NCBI GenBank assembly: GCA_015493505.1
Contig: WGDA01000103.1
Location: 1 to 50,942 of the forward strand
DNA length: 50,942 nucleotides
From: Pseudomonadota bacterium
GTDB taxonomy: Bacteria; Desulfobacterota; S145-22
Direction: 5' to 3'
Shown: one piece after another, positions 42,801 through 50,892 of the stretch
Layout: each line of letters opens with the position of its first letter
Position numbering within the stretch: position 1 is the first letter of the stretch
Notes under the pieces: model-generated
The model's database searches: none
Seen by the model: the letters and a program-made list of their open reading frames with translations, nothing else
What the model was told of the DNA's origin: nothing
Program-made: the position numbers and the translations under genes

Positions 42801-43144
42801 TCCTGCGACCACTCGCAGTTGTATCCTTCGTCCGTCATGTCGATGCAGGGCTTGGTCACCTCCAGCTCGTCGAGCACCTGGATGGTCTTCAGCTCGATGT
42901 AACGGGCACCGCACAGGTAGGCGGAGATGATATTCTGCGCCAGTTGCGTGTGGGGCCCCGCCGCCACGCCGAGAGGGGTCTCCAGCAATTTTCCGAAACG
43001 GCGCATGCGGAAGGGGTCCGTGGCCTTTGGGGTAAAAAAGAGCTCCTCGGGGATTCCGAAGATTTCACGCCGCTCTTCCAGGTCCCTCAAAACCCACTGG
43101 AGCAGTGTTTCAATATCGGCACACACAAATTCATCAGGTCTCAT
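39851..43144 (-). CDS. ygfK: YgfK: putative Fe-S/flavin oxidoreductase of the selenium-dependent purine catabolic cluster
   Basis: A 1097-residue fusion. Residues ~1-440 resemble a dihydroorotate-dehydrogenase-like TIM barrel (GVAAGPHTQLAQN, STMHGCPPDEVEKIG). Cys clusters at ~455-510 (CVDACAADQD, CTHLCQFQC) lead into a GltD-like part with an FAD site (GVIGAGPTGLSCAYF, ~550) and a pyridine-nucleotide site (VVVVGGGNAAIDVARAA, ~680). The C-terminal ~170 residues hold [4Fe-4S] motifs (CDLLCNICVTVCPNR, CNACGNCETFCP). It is annotated in E. coli as a putative selenate reductase subunit but is genetically linked to xanthine/urate catabolism. Likely moves electrons for the Xdh enzyme. ATG 43144 preferred over an upstream GTG. 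Confidence 0.93.
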   Translation of the reverse strand: MRPDEFVCADIETLLQWVLRDLEERREIFGIPEELFFTPKATDPFRMRRFGKLLETPLGVAAGPHTQLAQNIISAYLCGARYIELKTIQVLDELEVTKPCIDMTDEGYNCEWSQELRLDQSFDQYLNAFILLYILRDKFQWESAEPGFIFNMSAGYNLEGIRSPKVQRFLDRMADCTAELEEKIARVAPIYPRVRQLEIPTRLSDNLTVSTMHGCPPDEVEKIGRYFIEERGLHTTIKFNPTLLGPDRLREILNDRLGYATRVPDAAFEHDLKYEDALDLIASLLKSAEARGVRFSLKLTNTLETENIEQNLPDGEPTVYMSGRALHPISINLAARLQEAFDGHLDISFAGGVDCFNIVDTLACGLRPVTMSSDILKPGGYGRLSQYLEILGNEMSAREIPSLEALPLSRTDTDDPREAALRVLKAYAKRVVESGRYAKQRFPYRGVKTSRPLPLFDCAAAPCVDACAADQDIPRYLDFTARGEDEKAFRTILATNPFPAVQGMVCTHLCQFQCTRVNYDAPVLIREIKRFVAQRRDERDLPAALPANGRRVGVIGAGPTGLSCAYFLALAGFEVDIYESKAFPGGMVADAIPAFRLDKASLEKDIHAILSLGVRLHTESAVGRETFEELRRTKDFVIIAVGAQESLTLGIPGEEADGVLDQLSFLSAVRRGEKPALGRRVVVVGGGNAAIDVARAAKRFLRESGEVTIVYRRTRREMPCDPDELREALEEGISLRELTQPIRVLTREGRVTALQCDRMRLGEKDASGRRRPERVEGAEFTLEVDTVITAIGQRIRLDFLPDGALEVNPETLETQAEGVYAGGDAVRGASSIVEAIGDGRRVAEAIMRKSGLSFPEALTPEDDRSPDLRELFIRRARRAFGPEPITREPGERLDFTPYVGTLPEEDARREAARCLQCDLLCNICVTVCPNRANVALSVSPVRFPLQRAVRDGNGVSAETVGWEAITQPYQVVNIADFCNACGNCETFCPSSGAPYRDKAKVHLSRESLEASGRGVYFPEPGVMEGLYDGKRATLRESGDVLVYEDADARAELDAETLIARSVTLKEGVSSKDLAWTARMAVLYRWLNGRLPVANRSV

Positions 43145-43164
43145 GGTCACTCTCGCTGTTTTTG

Positions 43165-43209
43165 GTTTGTTTCGTTTGTCTGGTTCATTCCGTTTATCTC
43201 GTTTTTCTC
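43165..43209. repeat. Five degenerate 9-bp tandem repeats in the ygfK leader
   Basis: Units GTTTGTTTC, GTTTGTCTG, GTTCATTCC, GTTTATCTC and GTTTTTCTC run back to back. On the minus strand they form a purine/A-rich leader (GAGAAAAAC-type units) just upstream of the ygfK start. The function is unknown. A 12-base piece recurs before ygeY. Confidence 0.65.
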
Positions 43210-43225
43210 AGTTTTAAGTGGTTAA

Positions 43226-43276
43226 GTTATTAAGTGTTAAGATTTACTTAAAACCTAAAACTTAAAACTTAATAAC
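43226..43276. repeat. AT-rich inverted repeat with 16-bp arms between ssnA and ygfK
   Basis: GTTATTAAGTGTTAAG (43226-43241) is the reverse complement of CTTAAAACTTAATAAC (43261-43276) except at one base, with a 19-base spacer. It is not followed by a clear T run. The base composition is far more AT-rich than the flanking genes. Confidence 0.7.
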
Positions 43277-43290
43277 TCCTCATGCCTTTC

Positions 43291-43374
43291 ACCCCAGTGA
43301 AATCCGCCCCTGGTAGGATTTTCCGAACCTACAGGGTAAACTTCGGCTGACCGCTTTGCGGTATTTCACGGGGT
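43291..43374. repeat. 84-bp structured palindromic element (REP/MITE-like) downstream of ssnA
   Basis: The ends ACCCCAGTGAAATCCGC (43291-43307) and GCGGTATTTCACGGGGT (43358-43374) are near-perfect inverted copies. Inside, CCCTGGTAGG (43308-43317) pairs with CCTACAGGG (43328-43336) with one bulge, and CCGCTTTGCGG (43351-43361) forms an alternative small hairpin. This looks like a dispersed chromosomal palindrome rather than a simple terminator. No second copy was seen in this window. Confidence 0.6.
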
Positions 43375-43380
43375 AAACCT

Positions 43381-44670
43381 TTAACCGTTCACCCTTAACT
43401 TATCCCACAACCGCCGGGCCTGCTGCCGGGCAAAGGCAAGAACCTCCCCCTCGTCCACCGTGGTCACCCGGCCCTCTTCCACGATGACCCGTCCCTGGGC
43501 GATGACCGTCGCCACATGACCGGACTCCAGGCCATAGACGAAATGCCCGGGGAAGTTTTCGGGTGTCACGTCCGTGGGGGAATCGTAGTCAAGGATAACG
43601 AGGTTGTTGTCCCCATCGCCCTGTGCCCCCATGCCGTGCACAAACGTGTGAACGGCACGGAAACGCCGGTAGAGCTGGTCGGGGGAAATCCCCTCGGTCC
43701 CCTGACCAATCAGGTAAGCGGCCTTGGCGCTTCGCAGCATGTCGCTGTGCATGCCGTCCGTCCCGAGCATGACACGCTCGCCCAACTCCCGATAATTGGC
43801 ACCCCCCACGTTGTTGTTCAGGTTGCTCTCCGTGTTCTGAACCACCCAGGCGGGAGACTGCCGGACAAGGGCCTTTTCCTCCTCGCTCAGGTGAATGCAG
43901 TGGGCAAGAATGGTGTGGGGGCTGTCCAGGGCGCCCGCATCGGAAAGGCGTTGCACCACCCGTTTCCCGTAGGTTTCCAGGCAATGTTCCTGATCGGCCG
44001 CGTCCTCCGCCACGTGGATATGGATCCCCGTGCCGTGTTTGGCCGCCAGGTCCACCGCCGCCTTCAGCAGGCCGTCATCCACGGTAAACGAGGCGTGCAG
44101 CCCCACGTGCCCCTTCCGTCCGGAGGAGAGATAGGCGTCCGTCTCCGCCAGGCCCGCCTTTCTGGGGCCATCCCCGTCCCGGCAGGAAATCTCATAGCAG
44201 AGAAGGTGCGCCAGCCCCACCTTTTCAAAGGATCGGGCGATGGTTTCAAGAGCCCCGTCAATGGCGAAGGGGGAGGCATGGTGATCAATGCAAAAGGTCA
44301 CGCCATGCTTGGCCATGTGAACGGCCGCCGTTAGGGCGCTGGCCTCGATCATGTCCCGATCGAGACGCTTGTCCAGCCGCCACCAGATGTATTCGAGGAC
44401 CTCGACGAAATTCGTGGGGATTTTGGGGGGGGCGGGCATCCCCCGCGCGAGGGTGGAATAGATATGATGGTGCCCGCAGGCGAAGGATTTCGTCACGAGC
44501 CGCCCCCGACAGTCGATCACCCGGTCGCCGGGCTGCAGGCTGTCCGCGCCGGGAAGGGTGTCAGGGAAGGTCAGTTCCCCGGCAGGCCCCGGCGTGACGG
44601 CCAGGATTCCTTCCCGGATTTCCAATGTTTCGGCGTCGAGATACCGGGCGTCTTTCAGATAAAGGGTCAT
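43381..44670 (-). CDS. ssnA: Putative aminohydrolase SsnA
   Basis: A 429-residue amidohydrolase-superfamily enzyme. Metal and catalytic residues are visible in FACGHHHIYS, HIHVAE, LAHCIHLSEEE and GTDGMHSDM, and VVQNTESNLNNNVG is characteristic. SsnA resembles guanine/8-oxoguanine deaminases and is part of the YgfK-Xdh-YgeW purine catabolic set. I chose ATG 44670, which overlaps the 2Fe-2S gene stop (ATGA) and follows AAAGGAGAC. Substrate in this organism is inferred, not shown. Downstream lies the palindrome-rich gap before ygfK. Confidence 0.93.
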   Translation of the reverse strand: MTLYLKDARYLDAETLEIREGILAVTPGPAGELTFPDTLPGADSLQPGDRVIDCRGRLVTKSFACGHHHIYSTLARGMPAPPKIPTNFVEVLEYIWWRLDKRLDRDMIEASALTAAVHMAKHGVTFCIDHHASPFAIDGALETIARSFEKVGLAHLLCYEISCRDGDGPRKAGLAETDAYLSSGRKGHVGLHASFTVDDGLLKAAVDLAAKHGTGIHIHVAEDAADQEHCLETYGKRVVQRLSDAGALDSPHTILAHCIHLSEEEKALVRQSPAWVVQNTESNLNNNVGGANYRELGERVMLGTDGMHSDMLRSAKAAYLIGQGTEGISPDQLYRRFRAVHTFVHGMGAQGDGDNNLVILDYDSPTDVTPENFPGHFVYGLESGHVATVIAQGRVIVEEGRVTTVDEGEVLAFARQQARRLWDKLRVNG

Positions 44671-45176
44671 ACGGTGTCTCCTTTCGACAGGGTTCGCGCG
44701 ACAAACCCCGTGTCTCGCATCTTCCGCGCCGCCAGTTCCACGGCGTCCACGATCTGCTGATAGCCGGTGCATCGGCAAAGGTTCCCGCTCAGGGCCTTCC
44801 GGATGGCCTCACGGGTCGGGTTCAGGTTTTTCGACAGGAGGGCGTAAGACGTCAGAATCATTCCAGGTGTGCAGAACCCGCACTGGATCGCGCCCGCCTC
44901 CACGAAGGCCTCCTGGATGGGGTGCAGGCGGCCGTCTTCCGCCTCCACGCCTTCGATGGTCAGGATTTCCCGCCCGAGAACCGCCTCGACTTTCAGCCGG
45001 CACGACCGTCGGGGCGCGCCGTCCACGATGACCGTGCAGGCGCCACACACGCCTTCCTCGCATCCGTTCTTGGTGCCGGTCAGGCCGAGTCTTGCCCGCA
45101 GGTAGCGAAGCAGAGACATCTCTTCATCCGCCTTGGCAACCTGGTAGCGCCGCCTGTTTATGATAATCTCGCCCAC
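44667..45176 (-). CDS. 2Fe-2S subunit of a xanthine-dehydrogenase-family hydroxylase
   Basis: A 169-residue protein with two [2Fe-2S] sites: plant-type CEEGVCGACTVIVDG with a following Cys, and CGFCTPGM with CRCTGY. It carries electrons from the molybdenum centre. It starts with GTG at 45174-45176, one base after the stop of the Mo subunit, with GGAGGA 8 bases upstream; the longer open frame overlaps the Mo gene. In E. coli XdhD this domain is fused to the Mo subunit; here it is separate. Confidence 0.92.
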   Translation of the reverse strand: MGEIIINRRRYQVAKADEEMSLLRYLRARLGLTGTKNGCEEGVCGACTVIVDGAPRRSCRLKVEAVLGREILTIEGVEAEDGRLHPIQEAFVEAGAIQCGFCTPGMILTSYALLSKNLNPTREAIRKALSGNLCRCTGYQQIVDAVELAARKMRDTGFVARTLSKGDTV

Positions 45177-45177
45177 G

Positions 45178-47442
45178 TCACGCGTCCTCCTTTTCAATCC
45201 GGATGGGCAGGCGGTCCATCCGCCTTCCCGTGGCGTGATACACCGCGTTGGCGATGGCCGGCGCGATAATCTCCAGGGCGGGCTCACCGATCCCCTTGGC
45301 GCCGGAGGGCGAGGTGGGATCGGGGTTTTCGATAATGAGGGCTGTCATCTCCGGCAGGTCCATCGCCTTGGGAATCCTGTACTTCCGAAAGCTGGCGTTT
45401 CTGATAACGCCCCCCTCGGTCTCCACCTTCTCCATCAGCGCCATCCCCATCCCCTGGGCGATGCCGCCGTAGATCTGTCCCAGGAGCATGGGCCGGTTCA
45501 CCGCCTTCCCGATATCGTGGGCGGCCACCACGTTGAGGAGCCGGACGCGGCCCGTTTTCAGGTTCACCGACACCTCGACCGCCTGGCAACTGTACACATA
45601 GGTGAAATAGGCATCCCCCTGCCCCGTCTCCTCGTCCCACGTGACGGCCGGAGCCCTGAACCCGGCAAAGCTGTAGGGATAGACCCGCTTCAGGAAGAGT
45701 TGGCGCATGGCCTCATCCCACGAGAGCCTCTGGTCATCGGCCTCCCCAAGGATCGCGTCATCCTGAAAGCGGACCTTTTCAGGCGCGCAACCCAGCGTGT
45801 CCGCCAGGGCCTCCGCGATTATCTTTTTCAGCTTTTTCGCCGCCAGAACCACCGCGCCGCACCCCATCAGGGTGCCCCGGCTGGCGACCGTGGGGCCTCC
45901 GTCCGGGATGGAGGACGTGGAAGGCTGGCGATAGGTAATCCTCCCCCGGTCCACCCCGAGGTGTTCCTGGAGGGTCAGGATCATGGCCGATTCGGCCCCC
46001 TGCCCGTTTTCGTGGATGCCCACCTCCAGCAGGATGGAACCGTCGAACTGGCAGTTGATCACGGCGGAGCAGAAGTCCATCCCTTCCGCCCCCAGGCTGG
46101 CGCCCCGGTAGCAGATGGCCAGGCCGACACCGTAGAGATTTTCAGGGTCTCCCTTTCCGCGGGAACTCCGGGCGCGTTTCTCCTCGTAGCCGATCTTTTC
46201 AGCCACCGTGTCCATGACCTCCCGGATGCTCACGGTGTGATTGTTCAAAAGCTGCCCCGTGATGGTTTCCGCTCCCTGGGTCACCATGTTGATACGCCGG
46301 ATCTCCAGGGGCGACAGGCCCGTTTTCTCCGCCGCCATGTCCATCAGTTGCTCCACGGCAAAATTGACCTGCGGAGACCCGAAGCCCCTGAAGGCCCCGG
46401 TAAAGACGTTGTTGGTCGCCACGCCATACACATCGGCGTGGACGTGTTCCACCCGGTACGGACCACAGCACTGAACGGCCGACCGCCAGGTGACCCACGG
46501 GGTCGTGGAACAGTAGGCTCCGGCATCGGCAATGATGCGTGCCTCAACCGCCTGGACACGGCCATCCCGATTCAGTCCCATTCGGTAATGCAGGACATAG
46601 GGATGCCGCTTGTAGCTCTCCCGCATGGACCACTGGCGGGCATAGGTCAGCTTCACGGGACGGTCGCACAGGCGGGCCGCCAGCGCCGCCCGGGCGCAGA
46701 CAACGGCGGCGGTGTCGTCCTTTCCGCCGAACCCGCCCCCCACTGGGACGGTGCGAATCTCCACCCGCGCAAGGGGCTCTCCCAAAATGGCCGCCACGAA
46801 CCGGCGGGTGGTAAAGGGGTGCTGCATGCTGCCATAGACTTCCATGACGCCGTCCGGGCGGGGAACGCAGACGGCGGACTCGGGTTCCAGGTAGGCGTGC
46901 TCAACGAACGAGGTCCGAAAGGTATGGTCGATCACGATGTCACACGCCGCCAACGCGCTCCGGGCGTCCCCCCGGCGAATCTTGTGATGGTTCACGATAT
47001 TGTTTTTTGTTCCCGGACGAATCACGGGGGCATCCGGGCGAAAGGCTTCTTCCGGGTCGATCAGGGGAGGCAGAGGATCCGCCGAAATCCTGACCTGTCG
47101 GGCCGCCTCGAGGGCCGCCTCCCGCGTCTCGGCCACGACGAGCGCCACCACGTCTCCGTGTGACAGAATCCTGTCCTCGGCCAGCATGGGGTAATCTCGC
47201 TCTATCTGCCCGAACCGGACGGCCCCTGGAATATCCGCCGCGGTGATGACCTTCAGGACCCCGTCCTGGCGCGCGGCTTCCCGCGTGTCCACGGACAGGT
47301 TTTCCGCGTGCACGAAATCCGAATAGACGGGAACACAATGGGCCATTCGGGGAAAGGTATGGTCATCCGCGTACCGGGCCCGGCCCGTGACCTTGATCAC
47401 CGCGTCGTTCCGGTACGCTGATTCCCTTTTACCTGTCGTCAT
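45178..47442 (-). CDS. xdhD: Molybdenum hydroxylase large subunit (XdhD-type, split form)
   Basis: A 754-residue Mo-cofactor subunit of the xanthine dehydrogenase family. It has the N-terminal a/b hammerhead (KVTGRARYADD), the cofactor loop VGGGFGGKDD (~233), AFRGFGSPQ with the family Arg, and the catalytic Glu in KGIGEPA (near residue 720). Within the YgfK cluster such enzymes hydroxylate purines, probably with a labile selenium. It lacks a fused 2Fe-2S domain and no FAD-binding XdhB/YgfM gene lies in the window. The ribosome site before ATG 47442 (AAGGGG) is modest. Confidence 0.9.
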   Translation of the reverse strand: MTTGKRESAYRNDAVIKVTGRARYADDHTFPRMAHCVPVYSDFVHAENLSVDTREAARQDGVLKVITAADIPGAVRFGQIERDYPMLAEDRILSHGDVVALVVAETREAALEAARQVRISADPLPPLIDPEEAFRPDAPVIRPGTKNNIVNHHKIRRGDARSALAACDIVIDHTFRTSFVEHAYLEPESAVCVPRPDGVMEVYGSMQHPFTTRRFVAAILGEPLARVEIRTVPVGGGFGGKDDTAAVVCARAALAARLCDRPVKLTYARQWSMRESYKRHPYVLHYRMGLNRDGRVQAVEARIIADAGAYCSTTPWVTWRSAVQCCGPYRVEHVHADVYGVATNNVFTGAFRGFGSPQVNFAVEQLMDMAAEKTGLSPLEIRRINMVTQGAETITGQLLNNHTVSIREVMDTVAEKIGYEEKRARSSRGKGDPENLYGVGLAICYRGASLGAEGMDFCSAVINCQFDGSILLEVGIHENGQGAESAMILTLQEHLGVDRGRITYRQPSTSSIPDGGPTVASRGTLMGCGAVVLAAKKLKKIIAEALADTLGCAPEKVRFQDDAILGEADDQRLSWDEAMRQLFLKRVYPYSFAGFRAPAVTWDEETGQGDAYFTYVYSCQAVEVSVNLKTGRVRLLNVVAAHDIGKAVNRPMLLGQIYGGIAQGMGMALMEKVETEGGVIRNASFRKYRIPKAMDLPEMTALIIENPDPTSPSGAKGIGEPALEIIAPAIANAVYHATGRRMDRLPIRIEKEDA

Positions 47443-47468
47443 GCCCCTTGACTCCGTCTCGCCTTCTC

Positions 47469-48665
47469 TTACCGGACCCTCGGCGACGCCTGCGCGAGCA
47501 GCTCAGCGAGGGTGTCGGCGGGATCCCGCATCCGGGCGAGAAAGATCATCGCCGCGATGATGTAGGGCTTGTAACTGGCCTCTTTATAAAGCTGGCGCCG
47601 GTAACGGTCAAAGACGGTCGCCGCCACTTCACCCCGCTCGCAACTGACACCGCTGATGTCCGCGGGGAGGCAGTGCATGTAGAGGGCGGCGCCATTGTGG
47701 GTCTTTGCCATCAGGTCTTCCGTGCATTCCCAGTCCTGATGCTCCGCGTTCTGGGCCAGCAGCTCTTTCTCCAAGGCCTCGATACCGTCCCAGTCTCCCT
47801 TCGCATAGAGCTCCGTCCGTTTTTCCATGGCGGCGAAGGGTGCCCAGCTCTTGGGATAAACGATGTCGGCGTCTTCGAAAGCCTCGGCCATGTCGTTCGT
47901 TCGGCTGAACCGGCCGCCGGTTTCCTCGGCGTTCCGCTCCGCGACCTCGATGACCTCGGGCATGACCTCATATCCCTCCGGGTGCGCCAGGACCACGTCC
48001 ATGCCGAAACGCGTCATCAGGCCGATGACCCCCTGGGGAACTGACAGCGGTTTCCCGTAAGACGGGGAATAGGCCCAGCTCATTACAATCTTTCTACCGG
48101 CCAGGTTCTCCGCGCCCCCGAAATAGTTTATCAGATGCAGCATATCCGCCATGCTCTGTGTGGGGTGGTCGATGTCACACTGGAGGTTAACCAGGGTAGG
48201 GCGCTGTTCCAGAACCCCCTCGTCGTATCCCGCCTGCACGGACTGGGCGACCTCCCGCATGTAGGCGTTGCCCTTTCCGATGAACATGTCATCGCGGATC
48301 CCGATGACGTCAGCCATGAAGGAAATCATGTTGGCGGTCTCCCGCACCGTTTCGCCGTGCGCCACCTGGGATTTCTTCTCATCCAGATCCTGTACCTCGA
48401 GGCCCAGGAGGTTGGCGGCACTGGCAAAGCTGAAGCGCGTGCGGGTGGACTGGTCCCGGAACAGGGAGATGGCCAGGCCGCTGTCGAAAATGCGGCTCGA
48501 GATGTTGCGCTGGCGCAATCCCCTCAGGATATCCGCTACCATGAACGTGGCGTAAAGCTCGTCTTCCGTCTTTTCCCACGTCAGGAGAAAATCTTGAAGG
48601 TACATTCCCCGATAATCCAGTCGGCTTAAGTCTTGAATCAGTTGGGTGATACTCGTCTTGTCCAT
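47469..48665 (-). CDS. ygeW: Knotted carbamoyltransferase YgeW
   Basis: A 398-residue protein of the aspartate/ornithine carbamoyltransferase superfamily. The carbamoyl-phosphate loop is DQSTRTRFSF and the second site is DIDHPTQSMADML. The long insertions fit the YgeW group. It is proposed to act with YqeA and YgeY to recover ATP from carbamoyl groups during purine-ring breakdown. AGAGGATA precedes the ATG. It lies 26 bp upstream of xdhD and 20 bp after yqeA, in one operon. Confidence 0.95.
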   Translation of the reverse strand: MDKTSITQLIQDLSRLDYRGMYLQDFLLTWEKTEDELYATFMVADILRGLRQRNISSRIFDSGLAISLFRDQSTRTRFSFASAANLLGLEVQDLDEKKSQVAHGETVRETANMISFMADVIGIRDDMFIGKGNAYMREVAQSVQAGYDEGVLEQRPTLVNLQCDIDHPTQSMADMLHLINYFGGAENLAGRKIVMSWAYSPSYGKPLSVPQGVIGLMTRFGMDVVLAHPEGYEVMPEVIEVAERNAEETGGRFSRTNDMAEAFEDADIVYPKSWAPFAAMEKRTELYAKGDWDGIEALEKELLAQNAEHQDWECTEDLMAKTHNGAALYMHCLPADISGVSCERGEVAATVFDRYRRQLYKEASYKPYIIAAMIFLARMRDPADTLAELLAQASPRVR

Positions 48666-48685
48666 TTTTTATCCTCTCTTGCGTG

Positions 48686-49636
48686 TTACGGGACGATATG
48701 CGTTCCCTTGGTTCCCGCCACGGCATCCTTGATATTTTCGGGGCTGGTGATGATGACCTCTCTGCCCCCGTTTCTGAGAAACTCGATGGCGGCCTTAATC
48801 TTTGGTGCCATGCTGCCCGGCGCGAAGTGCCCTTCCTTGAGGTATCCCTCGATCTCTGAGAGCGTGACCCGGTCCAGCGGCTTTTCCATGGGGGTCCCGA
48901 AGTTCAGGGAGACATGAGGCACGGAGGTGGAAATAAGCAGCACACCCGCGTCCAGGTCTCTCGCCAGGAGGCTGGATGCCAGGTCCTTGTCAATCACCGC
49001 GTCCACGCCCTTGAACCCGTTACCGTCCCGGACCACGGGGATACCCCCGCCCCCTACCGCCACTACGTTGAACCCGTCCTTCAGCAAGGCGATAATGGCA
49101 TCCTTCTCGATGATACGGCGTGGTTTCGGCGAAGGCACCATCCGGCGCCAGCCCCGGTCGGCATCCTTTTTCAGGACCCAGTCCGGATAGTGACGCTTCA
49201 GCTCCGGGACCTGATCGTCCGTGTAAAACTTGCCGATCGGCTTGCTGGGGTCCGAAAAACTCGGGTCGTCCTTGTCCACCTCGACCTGCGTCACGACCGT
49301 GACCGTTTCTCCGGGAAGGTTCCGTCTCCTCAGTTCGTTGTCCAGCGCCTGCTGGATCTGGTAGCCGAGGGCGCCCTGCGTGTCCGCGACGCAACTGACG
49401 AGCGGGACGATGTGCATACCGGCCACGTCCCGGGCAATTTCGGAGCGCAACATGATAAAACCGACCTGAGGCCCGTTTCCATGGGTAATCACAACCTGGT
49501 AACCATGCCCAATAATATCTGCAACATATTCAATCGTCTCGCAGATCGCCTGGTACTGGTCCTCCACCGTGCAGAGGTCCTGTCGCTTGATCAGGGAGTT
49601 GCCCCCGATGGCCACCACCATCAGTTTTTCGTCCAT
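48686..49636 (-). CDS. yqeA: Carbamate kinase YqeA
   Basis: A 316-residue amino-acid-kinase-fold enzyme that makes ATP from carbamoyl phosphate and ADP. Signatures are VAIGGNSLI, THGNGPQVGFIML, GGGGIPVVRDG and DKDLASSLLARDLDAGVLLIST. GGGAGGACAC precedes the ATG. Working downstream of YgeW, it would allow substrate-level ATP formation during anaerobic purine breakdown. It is positioned between ygeY and ygeW. Confidence 0.95.
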   Translation of the reverse strand: MDEKLMVVAIGGNSLIKRQDLCTVEDQYQAICETIEYVADIIGHGYQVVITHGNGPQVGFIMLRSEIARDVAGMHIVPLVSCVADTQGALGYQIQQALDNELRRRNLPGETVTVVTQVEVDKDDPSFSDPSKPIGKFYTDDQVPELKRHYPDWVLKKDADRGWRRMVPSPKPRRIIEKDAIIALLKDGFNVVAVGGGGIPVVRDGNGFKGVDAVIDKDLASSLLARDLDAGVLLISTSVPHVSLNFGTPMEKPLDRVTLSEIEGYLKEGHFAPGSMAPKIKAAIEFLRNGGREVIITSPENIKDAVAGTKGTHIVP

Positions 49637-49677
49637 GTGTCCTCCCTTATTGGCTTGACACCCTTCACAACCATTCC

Positions 49678-50892
49678 TTATCCGCCTATTTTCTCAAGAT
49701 ACAGCCCCGGAAAGGCGGCATAAAAAGCGGCGCAACGCACCAGATCGGCCTTCCACGTCTTTTCGTTAGGCGCGTGCGCTTCCTTCTCCTTCCCCGGCCC
49801 AAAGCCGATGCAGGGGATTCCGAACATCCCCATGATGGCCACGCCATTGGTGGAAAAGGTCCATTTGTCCACGCGGGGCTCAGCCTTGAACAGGGCCTGG
49901 TATGTCGCCACCGCGGACTGGGTTACGATGTGGTCCTCGGGAAGCACCCACGCGGGGAAATAGCTCTCGGTTGGATAGATCAGCCCCGTGTAGGAGGGCC
50001 TTTCATAGGAATACATGGAAACCTCCGCCTTGGCCGCCCTGGCCGCCGGAAGCTCGGCAATCTGTCCAAGGGCCAGTTCCTTGTCCTCCCCGGCGGTAAG
50101 GCGTCGGTCGATGGAGATGGCGCAACTGTCCGCCACGGCGCAGCGGGAAGGGGAAGTATAAAAAATCTCCGAAACCGTCAGGGACCCTTTCCCCAGAAAA
50201 TCATCCGTTTTCAGGCGCTTGTGAAGCTCCTCAAGCTCGCCCAGGATGTGCCCCATCTTAAAGATGGCGTTGTCTCCACGTTCAGGGGCGGATCCATGCG
50301 CGCTGACCCCCTTCACATCCACCCGGATCTCCATGCGGCCCCGCTGCCCACGGTAAATGCCGCCATCCGTGGGCTCCGTGGAAACGACGAATTCCGGCTT
50401 CAGGCCGGATTCCCGAATGATGTACTGCCACGGCAATCCGTCGCAGTCCTCTTCCTGGACAGAGCCCACCATGACAAGGGTATAGTCACCCTCGAGGCCC
50501 AGGTCCTTGATAATCTTTCCGGCATAAACCATGGAGGCCATGCCGCCTTCCTGGTCACTGGCGCCCCGGCCGCCAATACACTCATCGTCCTCGAAGCCTT
50601 CGTAGGGATCGAACTCCCAGTTGTCCGGGTTGCCTACCCCGACCGTGTCGATATGGGCGTCCATGGCAATCAGGTGCTGCCCGTTGCCGATATAACCGAG
50701 GACATTCCCCATGGGATCAATATCGACCCGGTCAAACCCGACCTTTTCCATTTCCTGTTTGATACGCTGGATGACCTTTTCTTCCTGGCAACTTTCGCTT
50801 GGGATACGGATCATGTCCCGCAGAAACTTTGTCATGTCCGGTTCGTATCGCTTCGCCAGTTCGTTAATCTTTGTAAAATCCGGTGTGCTCAT
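49678..50892 (-). CDS. ygeY: YgeY: M20-family selenium-metabolism-linked hydrolase
   Basis: A 404-residue di-zinc hydrolase. Metal ligands are visible in [30 protein letters not shown] with the catalytic Glu, STEPTDGG, and [10 protein letters not shown]. Such enzymes cleave amide bonds of small N-substituted amino acids; in this cluster YgeY probably acts on a purine-derived intermediate with YgeX, which is not in the window. Two ATGs are adjacent; I chose 50892, 5 bases after GGAGG, rather than 50895, which is only 2 bases away. It is the first cluster gene seen before the window ends. Confidence 0.93.
   Translation of the reverse strand: MSTPDFTKINELAKRYEPDMTKFLRDMIRIPSESCQEEKVIQRIKQEMEKVGFDRVDIDPMGNVLGYIGNGQHLIAMDAHIDTVGVGNPDNWEFDPYEGFEDDECIGGRGASDQEGGMASMVYAGKIIKDLGLEGDYTLVMVGSVQEEDCDGLPWQYIIRESGLKPEFVVSTEPTDGGIYRGQRGRMEIRVDVKGVSAHGSAPERGDNAIFKMGHILGELEELHKRLKTDDFLGKGSLTVSEIFYTSPSRCAVADSCAISIDRRLTAGEDKELALGQIAELPAARAAKAEVSMYSYERPSYTGLIYPTESYFPAWVLPEDHIVTQSAVATYQALFKAEPRVDKWTFSTNGVAIMGMFGIPCIGFGPGKEKEAHAPNEKTWKADLVRCAAFYAAFPGLYLEKIGG

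Noticed and set aside
45160-47163. 667-residue open frame antisense to the Mo hydroxylase gene, and a similar 552-residue one at 40139-41797
   Set aside because: Both are shadows of high-GC genes on the minus strand. Their translations are Arg/His/Pro-rich with no motifs, while the minus-strand genes are clear.
44667-47442. In-frame TGA selenocysteine codon in the hydroxylase genes
   Set aside because: Both frames are uninterrupted and no TGA is needed to join domains. Selenium in this enzyme family is a labile cofactor, not selenocysteine.
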